Origin: Isochrysis galbana
Lineage: Eukaryota > Haptophyta > Isochrysidales > Isochrysidaceae
Direction: 5' to 3'
Length of the DNA stretch: 64,000 nt
NCBI GenBank assembly: GCA_018136815.1
Contig: CM030932.1
Location: 7,246,230-7,310,229, forward strand
Shown here one piece after another: positions 20,882 through 33,500 of the stretch (positions are counted from its first letter, which is position 1; each line of letters starts with the position of its first letter). The position numbers and the translations under genes were made by a program. The notes under the pieces were generated by a model that searched no databases, was not told the origin of the DNA, and saw only the letters and a program-made list of their open reading frames with translations.

Positions 20882-23800
20882 CTAGAGGAAGCCCAAGTCC
20901 TTTGCCCGAGTCCGAATCTGCAACATAAAGTTGTTGTCAAGTAAGAATGGCAGAGAGACAATGAGGAGAATCTCGATCGGCTCGATAATCAAAAAATCGC
21001 TGGAGAGGGAGAGCACGATGCTGAGCAAGAACGACTGCATTTTTTTCTCGCCAAAGGTCATGGCGTATATCATGAGCATGAGCAGGCACACCACAAACAT
21101 AGACAATGCCAAGAACCATGCGAACACAAACTTTGTCAACACGAGACGCTCGCCCGGTGACCTCCTTCGCTTTATCTTGTTCGCCTTCCATTCTAGATAG
21201 GCTTCTGAGGTGGCCACCGCCTTTTGTGCGGACTTGGTGTGCTCGCGCTCGCGAACGACCCGGCGCCGCAGGCCTCGATTGCCGACCCTAAACATGAGCC
21301 GCAATACTACCGCAGCGACGACGCAAGGGAACACGGTAATCAGCGCCTGGATGATGAGTGTCACGAGCGTCGGCGACACCTGAGAAGGCAGGTTGCTGAA
21401 TAGCATGGCCAATAGGACACTCTCGAGGACGAGCACATTCCAAAATATCTGCACGCACTGAGTATCGAAAAGCGCACCGTCGATGTCCGTTGGCCAGAGG
21501 AAAGAAACCACCGTGTGTTCGCCGCGTGCCGTGCTCACCAGCTTCTTGAACCAATTGCCAACGTAGTTCAATACGCGTTGCGTGAGTGTCTTTAGCTGGC
21601 AGGTGCGGATAAGATGAAAGATTTCACCAACGTCACGCACCGATTTCTTTGCCTTGGCTCGAGCACTGGCAGCGGCAGCGCTTGCCTTCTCGTTGGCGTA
21701 CGCTGCTGCGGATATATGACCCGAAGAGCCTCGGCGATATAGGGATGCCACCATTACCACGTCCGCCATGGATGACTTATCGCCTTGCACGTGGGCCTTT
21801 GCAGTTGCACGCTTCCAAGAGAATGTAAGCGTCTGAGTTGCACCTAAGCCCTCCTTCCCATCGGAGGTGATGTTGTCCGCCGCAAGAACGTTTGAGCGCA
21901 CTGTTGGCGTTAGGGCAGGAATGTGGGGCTTGCACGATGCGCTATGGAGAGCCAAAGCGTTAGATGCATCTGGGGGCGGAGGATCGACCGAGTCGCGCCT
22001 CTCCTCTCGACCTTCGACGTTCGAAATGTCTGCTGACCCCGTCGGAGGTTCGACCCGGCTGCGCCCTGGCTTCACGGTGAGGTTGCGCGCGGGGTCTCCA
22101 ATCCGCCGCCGCCCAGTTGGTGAGCGGCTCGGCGGTTGGGGAAGAGATGCTGGTGTCAACACCAAGTGTTCGAGACCGCTCTGCCCCTGTCCTCGTCGAG
22201 ACAGCTTCGAAATCGGTCTAGAAGCCGGAGCCCAGACGGCATCGGGTCCGACGCGTGCGATCGGCACAGGGTTGTCGTTTTTAAGATCGGAAGAATCTAC
22301 TTGGCGCGAAGGCCGAGACGCAGGCGCCCAGCCGTCGTCGCCGAGGCTAGCACTCGCGATAGGCACGCGGCTTTGCAACTTGCGATGCGCCACCTCGTGT
22401 TGCATAGATGGCATTGAGACGAGCTTTGGCGGCATTGCAGGCGCACGAATGTTGGTCAGCACATCCAAGGCCTTAGCATGGCTCGCTTCCCGTGCTACGA
22501 GATACTCCTTTTTCATAGTACTAGCATCCAAAGTCGTTGCGGCGGCGTAGGTGGGCATCTTCATTGACACGGTCTGTTTGAGCGCGCGCACTTCACCACC
22601 TTCCTGCGGGGGCCGATCATCATTCTCAGCGTCGTCCTCACCTCTGACCCATGCGAGGCTCAGCTTTGATTGAACGACTCCCTCGTCGGATCGCAACTCG
22701 TCATCTTTCGTGAGTGTGCGGGATGCGAGCTTGCCGTTAGACTGTCTCTTCTCGCGCATCTTGGACAAGAGCTCCTTGTGCTTTTCTAGCCGAGCTTTGC
22801 GTGCAGCTCGCGCATTTGTCAGCATTCGCCGGTGGAGGCGAAAGCGTGCAAATACAAGTGTTATGAGCCACAACCCCACAATGGACCCAACATACTTCAT
22901 GATCGTCGGGTTTTTCGCAGGATTGAACGATGTGAAGAATCGCAGGGCGTCCTGCGCAGAAAATGTGTTAAACGTGATCGAGGCAAGCTCGGCCAACAGG
23001 TCTTGTAGGCTAGCCGGGAAACGGAGAACGCTGAAGTCAGTCAAGTGATTGCAGAGGCAGTGCAAAAAACCGTCCGGTTCACCGCCCGGTGGCGGAGAGA
23101 CTACGCAGCCGCGGGTGCTATATTCGAGCAACTCTTCGTCCCAGAATGTGCATTCAGCCTTGATGCCACAGTCGGCACCCAAAAAGCCATCGGCGCAAGA
23201 GCACACGCCGTGGACGCACTCTCCGTTGCGGGAGGCGGCATTGCAAAAGTTAAATTCGGAGCAATCTCCGGCACCATATTCTTGGTGACATGAATACTTG
23301 TAGATGTCCGGGGAGTCGGGCGGGTGGGCTGGTGGTGCGCTAGGCGGCTGTGGAGGCATTCCTGGAGGAGGTGGGCCTCCTGGTGGCAATGGCGGCGATG
23401 GCGGCGGCGACGGCGGCGGCGGGGTAGGTGGGGGTGGCGACGGCGGCGGAGGTGAGGGTGGCGGCGGACGGGGAGCTAGGCCCGGTGCATAGGGCGGCAA
23501 CGACGGCGGCGGCGGCGACGGTGGTGGTATCGGCGGCGGCCTCGGGGGGCGGGATGGTGGTGGCGATGGTTGAGGCGGCGGGGGATGCGAAGGAGGGTAT
23601 CGGGGCGGAAGGTTTGGCAAAGGTGGGAGTGGGGGCGGTGGCGGGGGAGGCGGCGGAGAAGGTGGAGGTCTTGGCGGCGGCGGTAGCGGCGGCGGCGGTG
23701 GGGGGCTGGGGATAGGTGGCGGCGGGTGCGGGGGCGGAGGCGATGGAGAGGGCGATGGAGGAGGTGACGACGGGGGTACCGCAGGAGGCGGCAACGGAGG

Positions 23801-26800
23801 TGGGTGGAATGGAGGAGGGGGCCGCGGTGGCAAAGGCGGCGTGGGCGGTGGCCATGGCGAGGGCGGCGGGCTGGGGGGGGTTGGAGACGGTGGCGGCGAG
23901 GGGGGAGGTGAACGTGGGGGGAGAGATGGCGATGGCGGCGGCGGCTCAACGGGCGGTGTCGCGGGAGGCGTCGATGGCGGAGGAGTCCATGGCGGAGGCG
24001 GCGATGTCGGTGGCGGCTGCGGCGGGGGCGCGGCAGGCGGCAAAGGAGGTGTGGAGGGGGGGGGGGGGGCTCGGGGTGGTGCCAATGGAGGTGGTGTGGA
24101 CGGTGGCGGCGATGGCGGCGGCGGCATGGGGGCTGCACCCGGCGGATGTGGCGATGGAGAAGGAGGCGGCGGCGTCGGGGGTTCTGCAGGCGGCGACGGA
24201 GGCGTCGGCGGCGGAGATGGGAGTGGGGGAACATGTGGTGGCAACCATGGGGGAATTGATGGGGATGGCGGAGGAGACTCAGGAGGAGATTTCGGTGCTT
24301 GGCCCGGAGCGTAGGGTGCAGGGGATGGTGGCGGCGGAGATGGCGGCGGCGGCTGGGGAGATGGTGGCAACGGAGCCTTTCCAGGAGGGTATGGTTGTGG
24401 TGACGGCGGAGGGGGAGACGGCGGGGGCAGAGTAGGAGGTGATGTAGGTCGTGGGTGCCTCGGAGGCGGGGAAGGTGGCAGGAAGGGAGGCGGTGGTGAG
24501 GGGGAAGGTGGAAGGGGGGAAGGTGGCGGCGTGGAAGGGAAGGGCGATGGCGCTGCAGGCGGGCGTAGTGGCGGCGGCGAGGCTGGAGGTTTTGACGGCT
24601 GAGGAGGAGTCGGCGGTGGCGGCATCGCGGGAGGACTGGATGGCGGTGGTGGAGCAACTGCACAGGTCACGCGCACACCGGCCCCGCCGGGGTTATTCTT
24701 GCTGCATTTGCCTGAAATGCCTCCAACGCAAGCCAAAGATGCGCAAGCGTCTGTGTTGTCCCCCACTGAGTAAACTTGGCCATTGGGGCACGTGCAGTCT
24801 CCGCCCCACGTGCCGACACCGGCAACGCCATGATCCACTTTATTTACAGTGCCGGGAGGGTATTGCGGCGGGGGAGCAGGCGACGGCGAGATCGGTGGAG
24901 GCATCGGTGGCGGAGTGCTTGGCGGGGGCGGGAATGGCGCACGCCCAGGTGGGTAAGGTGGTGACGAAGGCGGGGAAGGCGCTACCGGCGGAGGCATTGG
25001 CGGCGGAGGAGACGGGTCGGGCATCGCCGGCGGTGGAAAGGCCGGGGGCTGTGCCGGCGGCGACGGAGGCTCCGCAGGGGGAGATCTCGGTGGCGTACGC
25101 GGGGGGCTGGGAGGCGGTTTTTGTGGTGGCGCACTCGGTGGCGTCCGAGGTGCGGGAGGGGTAGGTGGCGACGGCGGGATGGCCGGTGGAGGCAAAGGGG
25201 GAGGCAGCTCGGGAGGAAGTGGACTCGGAGGGATCCATGGCGGCAGGCTAGGCGGCGGAGAAGGAGGTCGTTGTGGCGGTGGCCAAGGAGGGCTCGGCGG
25301 ACGGGGCGGGCTTGGAGGCGGCAGCGGAGGAGGCGTAGGAGGGGGAGAGGGCGGTGGCGGCAGCGGCGGTGGCGGAAGCGGTTTCAAGCCCGGAGGAAAT
25401 TTGCACACATCATGCCAAAGATTGGCATCCAAAGCAACGATCGCCCCCGGGAGTGGCAGCAGGATTCGGATTGGCTCTGAAGTATTTGCAATTTTCTTCT
25501 CATTCCCGAATTCGTCCGTCAAAACGATGGATGTAACGCCATCACCGGTTTCCGAGCTAACATTGTGCACATTCGTCTCGAATGCGGTGACTACGCTACC
25601 GATTGCTCCGCATGCATCCGCTACCGTGCTAGCGTCAGCCATCTGACGTCGTTTTCGACGACGATTTCTGCCCGTGTCGGAAAGTCGCCGGCGCCTGCTA
25701 GCTGATCGCTCGTTCTCATTGCATAGTGTGCCGCTAGACAGGCTGAACGAGGCCGGTGGCGTGTTGCCAGGGGTTGGTGCTCGCACAGACTGTCCCTCCA
25801 AAAGCGTCGGGTCGAGGACAATTTGCAAGGAAGTGGCGATGCCATTGCCTCCGTAGGTCTCGGGAACCTCTCCCGGCACAAGCGTCTTGAGCACTGCGTT
25901 CGACAGCTTCGCGGCAGACCCCGCAAGCTTTTCGGCTCTTTCTTGCTGAATAAAAGATTGCGTCACGATGGTGTTGTTACTCGAGGCCTTAAGCTGCAAC
26001 CGGCGGCGAGCGAAGCCGGCGGGCGTGTCTTGCGTTGTCTGGTTAACATCAATGGAGGTGTTTGATGCGTTGGACTTCTTGACGGCAAGCGCCGTAGCTG
26101 AGAGGAAGGAGCCCAAACCTTGCAGCATCACGCCAGGCGCGCCAGCCTGAAACTCGCCGGCCTGATGGGCTTTGTCTACTAGGGTTTCCAGCATGTTAGC
26201 GCCCGCCTGCTGTGCGTCCTCGCTGAGTTCACAAGGATTGCCTCCAAGCGCGCCAATCGCACTGCTGGACGCAAGTAGAGCGCCCGCATCAACGCTTTGC
26301 TGATCCCGTGATTCAGCGAGCGTGACGATGATGCTCGTCCTCAATGTAGAGCTTTGCTTCGCTTCCTCTCCATCATCAGGGCACGAAGCTTCACCGGCGT
26401 GGCCCTCGGAAAGCCGGCGCATCCGACGCCGAGAGCCGGCCTTGTTCAATTTGTTGCCAACCAAGCCTGCAAGTTGCATCATCGCATCGTTGTCGGCCTC
26501 AGCACGCAGCAACGCGAGCTGTTCGCTGAGCTGCTTCTCCCGGTCAGCATCAATATTACCGCCTTCCACCACGTCCAAATCGACCGAACCTACCGAAGTT
26601 GCGCCGAAGGCGTCCTGAACAATGCAGAACAAGGTCCAACTGCCCTCCTCAGGGTAGCCCCATAAGATACTATCCTGCATTGACCGTGATCCCATAGGGA
26701 CCATCGTGGCATTTTGCTCGCCGCGGCGTGCATAGCCGAAGCTATAGAGAAGCGGCTTGTCCGCATCATCATCGTTCCAATTCTTGGACAGAATCTCAAC

Positions 26801-29800
26801 TGTCGTCTCGAACTCGACAACAGGAACGTCTGAAGCCACAGCTACACAACTGCCGCCGAAGGGGGGCTCATTCATGATCACGGAGATAGAAGCGGATCCG
26901 GTCCGCTGCGCTACCGTTGCCGTCAGTGTCAGAGTGTACCGGCCGCCGGGCTGCAACAAGCCAGGCAGCAAAACCAAGTTGCTCTTCCGTGTCCCTGTAG
27001 TACTAGATGTCGACAAATCGAGCGTGTCATCGTCAATGGTCCAAGAATACTCCACTTGACTGGCGTTTGCCGATGCGCCAGGAAAATCCAGATTGAATCC
27101 CCCAAACAAAGCTAGCTTCTTGGAGGGGTTCTGCTTGAGATTAGCCAACGGCATTATGAAGACCTCGGGCAAGACGCCGGGGCTGACACTTATCTCAACG
27201 CTGGACTCGACGGCCTCACCATCAAGCTTGCTAACGACCACAGAGAACGAGTAGGCAAACTGCGCCGACAAGCTCCCCGAGTTTACCACCCACTCGCATT
27301 CATCCAAGGCAGGTGCGAGAAATGGACAGACCCCGAAGGATGTCTTGTTCGAGGCGAATGAGACCGCGCACGTCCAATTGTAGAGGAGCGTGGCGGTGGG
27401 GTCATCAGGATCGCTGAATGCATCGCCGCAAGCGTCGACGAGCAGTGGGCTGTCCTCTCCGACACTCCGATCCCCTCCTAAGATCGAGCCAGCAAGCGGT
27501 TCGTCAGCCAATGTGACGTCCACGGTCGTGTTGCCACACAAGTCCGTTCCCCGCATGCACCCCTGACAAACAAGTGTATACACAACCTTGGGGCTGAGAT
27601 ATGCCCCGAGGAACTCGAGATTTCGGCGCCTTCTCGACCCACCGGAAGCCTCGAGGAGGTCGATCGGCGGCATTCTCACACCACTTGAGCTGATGGCCTT
27701 GGCGTTGTCCCAAGCGTATTCGATTTGGGCATCTGCTCCCTCGAAGCAAGATGCTAGTTTCGCCGACGCCTGGAGTATGATCGAGCCGTCTGCCCGCACT
27801 CTTACCGTAGGCGGCGCTGCAATCCTGATCGTCGGGATCGGCGCCTCCGACCGTTTCACGGTCACTTCGAACGGAGGGCTCTCACTGCCAAGAAAGTTGC
27901 GCACGATGAGAGCGAATACGAAGGTTGTCCCGCCATTCAGTTCGTCCTTCAACGAAATTTTATCTATCCCAGAGCCTTGCGTAGGCGTCAACGTGGCATC
28001 GAGGATGGCTTGAATCTGGTAGTAGCGATCGCACCTCGTCGGATGCGCTACGAACTGGAATAGCAACGGCTTTGCGCCGCCTCCCGCACTACGAGACGCA
28101 TCTAATATGAGCGTCGTACCAAAACATGAGCTGATTTCGCTCGGTGCCTGGAGTAGCGCGACCGGTTGTATACACTCCTCGACTTCTGGCGTGGCAGCGA
28201 CATCGCACGGATAATCCACGTCCACCACAAAAGTGTGAGCAAGATTGCACAGATTCTCGTTCGCCGCTATTAAGGTGCAGCTACACGGGCTGCTACCGCA
28301 CTCCTGCGGGAAATTCCATGTCTTCGGCCACAAGACGCCTGCCTTCAATTTGATGGGGATCCCGGGAGCGGCGCTCGTATATTCCGTCAGAAATATAGTC
28401 ACCGTAACGTCGTCCTTCCACTGGCACAAAGGCTGAGCGGGGGCGGACCCGCGAAGCTGGGCGATCGTATCATCTTCTAGAATGATGCTGCACGGTGCTT
28501 GGCCATTCATGCCGCCGCGATTTGTCGGCTGCTCGTCGAATTGCACGATGATGCGATCCGCACTTGTCACGAAGTACACATCCACCAAGGCGGGGCTATG
28601 CAGGCCAAGGAATTCGAACCGAATCATGCCGGATTCGTCGTAGAAGGAGCGTGCATTCAGCGCGACCGAAACAGGCTGACCAAGGGAGTTGGCCTTACCC
28701 CAGGTCGTTGTACATACTGCGGTCTGATCATCCAAGTAAGAAGGAGGTTCGCTCTGCACCACATCCCCAAATTTGCATCGAAACAATGACCGCCGCAAGG
28801 AGGCATCGGCTGTCAGTGATCCAAAGCCAGCTCCGCGAAGGGTGACCTCCGTACCGCCAGTCGCCTCTCCTACCTTCGGGGAAATGGAGGAAAGGGTTGG
28901 TTGGGCGTAGAAAACGAGGGAGGCCTGATCTGAAGCGAAGGTTCCAGCGGCCCCGGCGTTTAGGCTCACACTAACGTCGACTGTTTGCGCGCTCCACACT
29001 GCCGGAATGTCACATCGGATGCGAGTGGTAGCTAAGAGCTTCGCCGAGACTAAGAGGCCGCCCACGCGGCAGACAACGCCAAAATCGGCAAAATTCAGTC
29101 CGTGCAACGTGATGGATGTCGCGATCTGTTCAGGCGCGCCGATCGGCTCGACCGAGAAGATTCGCACGAGGGAGAGATCATATTCAACGAAGCGAGGGTC
29201 TCCGTAGAGGGTCGGTTCCGGCGTGATACCATTGAGCTTGCATGACATTAGCCAGGTACCAGCTATGCCTAGACCAGGCGATGCGGTAATTATGTTGGTC
29301 GAGTTCACGGGCATGAGGGGCTTGGAGACGCGCACCGCGCCACCCGAGCCTTGCAGCTCGAAGTCGCACATCCCTCCCTCGAGAGCAGGGTCGGGGAAAC
29401 CTTCTCCCCGAACCACGATCGGTATTTCGTTGGATGCGGGAGCTCCCTTCTGATCAATGCTGCTGATTAGAGCATTGTATAAGGTAAAGCTCGTGCCCGA
29501 TGGCGCAAAGCATTGCCCATCGAGAGAGAGCTCGATCGGGTGAGCGCCACGAGCATAGCGGAAGGTATCCGGCAGCGGTGGTTTATCACATTGCACAGAA
29601 CGCCCACCATCGACCAGCCTGCCCCACGAGCCCACTCGGCCTGCAACTCGACAACGGATTGGCCCATATTGCAAGAAGCTGCCTCCAGTGAGAGTGAGGC
29701 TAGCTTGCAGATTGTAGGCCCCGCCTGCAGGAAATGCCGCTTCTGCTGTCAAGGTAGATACGTCGTAGACAACAAATTTGTCAAGTACGGACAAATCCCA

Positions 29801-30575
29801 AGTCCGAGCGACAAATAATGAGAGCGAGTGAGGTGACACGTCCGTAAAGCTCGGCGTCTCGCATGCAATGGTACCATCGCTCGTGACGTTTGCTGGAACG
29901 AGAGCCCTATCGCCGAATTTGCACTCGACACCCAACCCCATCTCAGTGAGTGCAGAAAACCCGGAGCCCATAATGGTGACAACACTGACACATCCGATCG
30001 ACGTCCCAGTGGGCGATGCTCCGTCGAGGGCTATGACGACGGCTTGGCTGTGATGGATGAGGTCGTACGAGAGCGAGGTGTACAAGCCATTGTGCGATCG
30101 GAAGTTATACTTGTAGCAAAGCGTTGCCACACCAGGGCGAACGAAGGTGAAGCGGGCACTCCCTGAAGAGACGATCTGGTTGGAAGCCGACGCCTGTGCG
30201 CCACAGGACGCTTCGTCCCCGGCTCCTGGCACCCATTTGACCCAGTCGCCGTCTTCAACGTTCTGTCCCGCAAACGCGAGTGTGACCGGCACGCCAACTA
30301 GCGCAAGTGCCACGAGGGGCGCATCTATGGTGCTCGGCGGGAGCAGTGGAGGGGATGATGGCGGCACTGGCGGTGTTGGTGGCGGCTTCGGGAGTGGAGA
30401 TGGCGGTGGCAGCGGCGGATGTGGTGGCGGTGACGGTGGTGGCGGGTCATATCCGCCCGGAGGTGCTGGGTTGAATGGGGGCGGTGGCGAGGGGGGGGGG
30501 GGCGTTGAGGGCTTGGGGCTAGGTGGAGGTTGCGGGGGCTCACTTGGCAGAGGCGGCGGCTGAGGGGGGGGGGGG
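20882..30575 (-). CDS. Polycystin-1-like surface protein, C-terminal portion: TIG repeats, REJ, Pro-rich stalk, GPS, membrane helices
   Basis: Open frame of more than 3,200 residues and one of two parts of a single giant gene (continued at 30576-36243). In order: Pro-rich linker (30575-30330); about five IPT/TIG-like repeats (about 30030-28600, e.g. LSSISPKVGEATGGTEVTLR); a REJ region (about 28200-26600, e.g. NEPPFGGSCVAVASDVPVV); two Ser-Pro-Pro-Pro stalks (25390-24860 and 24660-23300) around a Cys module (WGGDCTCPNGQVYSVGD); an EGF-like Cys cluster; and a GPS motif (CTFWDEELLEY, GFLHCLCNHLTDFS, about 23165-23040), the autocleavage site of GAIN proteins. Then come helix 1 (YVGSIVGLWLITLVFARF), about 430 cytosolic residues, and four more helices ending SDFLIIEPIEILLIVSLPFL, which resembles the polycystin-1 family. 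Fewer helices than the 11 of animal polycystin-1, and no PLAT domain seen. Role inferred: adhesion or mechanosensing at the cell surface. Confidence 0.88.
30564..30575. other. 12-base G run that shifts the frame of the giant gene
   Basis: On the minus strand this is C12, encoding prolines. The frame from 36243 runs into it, and the frame of the 20882 part emerges from it offset. Both sides are Pro-rich (PSPPP and PPPPQPPPLPSEPP), so a one-step length error or polymorphism in the run is the simplest cause. Confidence 0.7.
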
Positions 30576-33500
30576 ATGGCGCGGCGGTGGTGTCCACGGT
30601 GGACTGAATGTCCCACGGCGCTGAAAAGGACTGCGCCATTCGCGAGGAGAGGTCCTCAACGAATTGCGTAGTTGAGATTATCCCAGTAATATCCTCGGCC
30701 TGAAGTGTAGCAGTTTGAGTGAGTGTAACCTTGACCCTGTAGACAGAGCTGCTGATCTTCCGAACTGAAATATCTGAGACTCCGAAAAGCAGTTCGCCAC
30801 AAGCGGATGCAATGCGACCAGACAAATCTTCGCCTCCTAGGCTTGTTGCGCGAGTCGTCGCTCCGCTACCGTCGCGACTCACTGAGAATGTCACGCGCTT
30901 CACAACTTGCCCACCGGGGGCAAGTGGAGGCGGTGGTGACGGTGGCGGCTTTGCAGGCGGAGGCAAGGACGGTGGTGAAGACGGCGGTGGCTTCGGTGGT
31001 TGAAATGGCGGGGGTGGCGATGGTGGGGGCGGCGAGGGACGGGGAGGGGAGGGCCGGGGTGGCGAGGGCGATGGAGGTAGAGCCGGGGGAGCGGCCGGCG
31101 GGAGAGACGGTGGCGGAGACGATGGCGGCGGCGGCGATGGTGGCGGCGGCGACGTTGGAGGTGGCGATGGCGGCGGCGATGGCGGCGGCGGCGATGGCGG
31201 CGGCGGCGATGGCGGCGGCGGCGATGGCGGCGGCGGCGCTGGCGGCGGCGGCGCTGGCGGCGGCGGCGATGGCGGCGGCGGTGAGGGCGGCGGCGGTGAG
31301 GGCGGCGGCGGTGAGGGCGGCGGCGGTGAGGGCGGCGGCGGCGAGGGCGGCGGCGGCGAGGGGGGCAGAGGCGAGGGCGGCGGTGGCGAGGGTGGCGAGG
31401 GTGGCGCAGGGGCTGGCGGTCGCATCGGCCGCGGCGGCATCAATGGAGGGCCGGGAGGCTGCGGTGGTTTGGGTGGAGGGCCAGGCGGCCTCGGAGGCGT
31501 CCGCGGAGCTGGCGGGGCTGGCGGTGAAGAGGGCTGTATGGTAGTCGGGTGCTGCCAGCAAATCCGCCAGCCGCGGCGGGGAACCGAGTAGTAGTCCGAC
31601 TTCCACGTGATGTTCCCGTCGACGGATGTGAGCCCGAATGTGGGCCCGGCCAGCTGGTTGCCGCAATACCTATTCGAATTGATGGTAAGATAGTCGTAAT
31701 CACAAGTCGGATGAGGGTTGACGTCGAACATGTCAACCACGAGAGGCCACGGTGGGATGTCGGTGATGAAACATCGTTCATTCAAGCTGTAACCCTGAAG
31801 TGATGGAAGGCCAAGTTGACCCAAGATGTTTGCATAATTGGAAGACATAATGCAGCCGCCGATGGGGGTGCCCTCGTATCGACACGGTCCTACAATACTA
31901 GGTTCGGGGAAGACCATGTCAACCAACTCCGGCCAATCTCCAACACAACATCCCGCGAAGTCCGGGATCTCCGCACAAGGCAAATGCGCGTCCGAGTAGT
32001 TGACGATGGAACTATTCATGTCCTCGCACATGATCGAATGGACCTCGTATCCGGCATTGATGCACTGTGACCCGAGAAGGTTCTTGTTGACACTTCCCCA
32101 ATTGACAGAATTGCCAAACTCTACTCCGGTTGAGGGGTCGACACATTTAGAGCCCACCATCTTATTTGAGAAGACGGGGGCATCAACCGATCCGCACATG
32201 TAGCAAGGCTGAGGTGAAGGCTGCGGTGACGGGTAGGGGGAGCCGTAGAGCGAACGCTGACCGCAGTCCGCACAGTCCGTGCCGAACTCGCACTCGCCGC
32301 TCACCGAGCCCTCGCCGCCGTCGTTGCACATCCCATCGGCAGCGAGCGCCGGCGCACCTATGCAGTCGTTCGTGCAAGCCCAGAGCGGGTCGGGCGAAGG
32401 CGACGGAGAGTACTCCGCCCCGCCGCAACAGCCGAGGTACCCAAACTGCGCAACGCAGTCCACATCAGCTGGCAGCGTGCCAGACTTGAGCAGATCGTCG
32501 ACGGAGCCACAACTGATTGCGACCGTCGTGTACCCGTTCGCGGTGCACGACTGGCCGTACACGTTGACATCCGCGTGCGGCCAGTAGACCGAGTTGCCAA
32601 CCTCGACGCCTGTGGTCGGGTCGATGCACGCCTCGCCGACAAAGAGCCCGTAGTCGACGATCCACTCGCCGTCGACGCACATCGAGCACGAGTTGGTCGA
32701 TGGTGACGGGTAGGGGGAGCCGAAGAGCGAACGCTGACCGCAGTCCGCACAGTCCGTGCCGAACTCGCACTCGCCGCTCACCGAGCCCTCGCCGCCGTCG
32801 TTGCACATCCCATCGGCAGCGAGCGCCGGCGCACCTATGCAGTCGTTTGTGCAAGCCCAGAGCGGGTCGGGCGAAGGCGACGGAGAGTACTCCGCCCCGC
32901 CGCAACAGCCGAGGTACCCAAACTGCGCGACGCAGTCCACATCAGCTGGCAGCGTGCCAGACTTGAGCAGATCGTCGACGGAGCCACAACTGATTGCGAC
33001 CGTCGTGTACCCGTTCGCGGTGCACGACTGGCCGTACACGTTGACATCCGCGTGCGGCCAGTAGACCGAGTTGCCAACCTCGACGCCCGTGGTCGGGTCG
33101 ATGCACGCCTCGCCGACAAAGAGCCCGTAGTCGACGATCCACTCGCCGTCGACGCACATCGAGCACGAGTTGGTCGATGGTGACGGGTAGGGGGAGCCGA
33201 AGAGCGAACGCTGACCGCAGTCCGCACAGTCCGTGCCGAACTCGCACTCGCCGCTCACCGAGCCCTCGCCGCCGTCGTTGCACATCCCATCGGCAGCGAG
33301 CGCCGGCGCACCTACGCAGTCGTTCGTGCAAGCCCAGAGCGGGTCGGGCGAAGGCGACGGAGAGTACTCCGCCCCGCCGCAACAGCCGAGGTACCCAAAC
33401 TGCGCGACGCAGTCCACGTCAGCTGGCAGCGTGCCAGACTTGAGCAGATCGTCGACGGAGCCACAACTGATTGCGACCGTCGTGTACCCGTTCGCGGTGC

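Noticed and set aside
23304-25164. Plus-strand Ala/Met/Glu- and Gly-rich frames up to 239 residues
   Set aside because: Antisense of the SPPPP stalks of the minus-strand surface protein; repetitive composition only.
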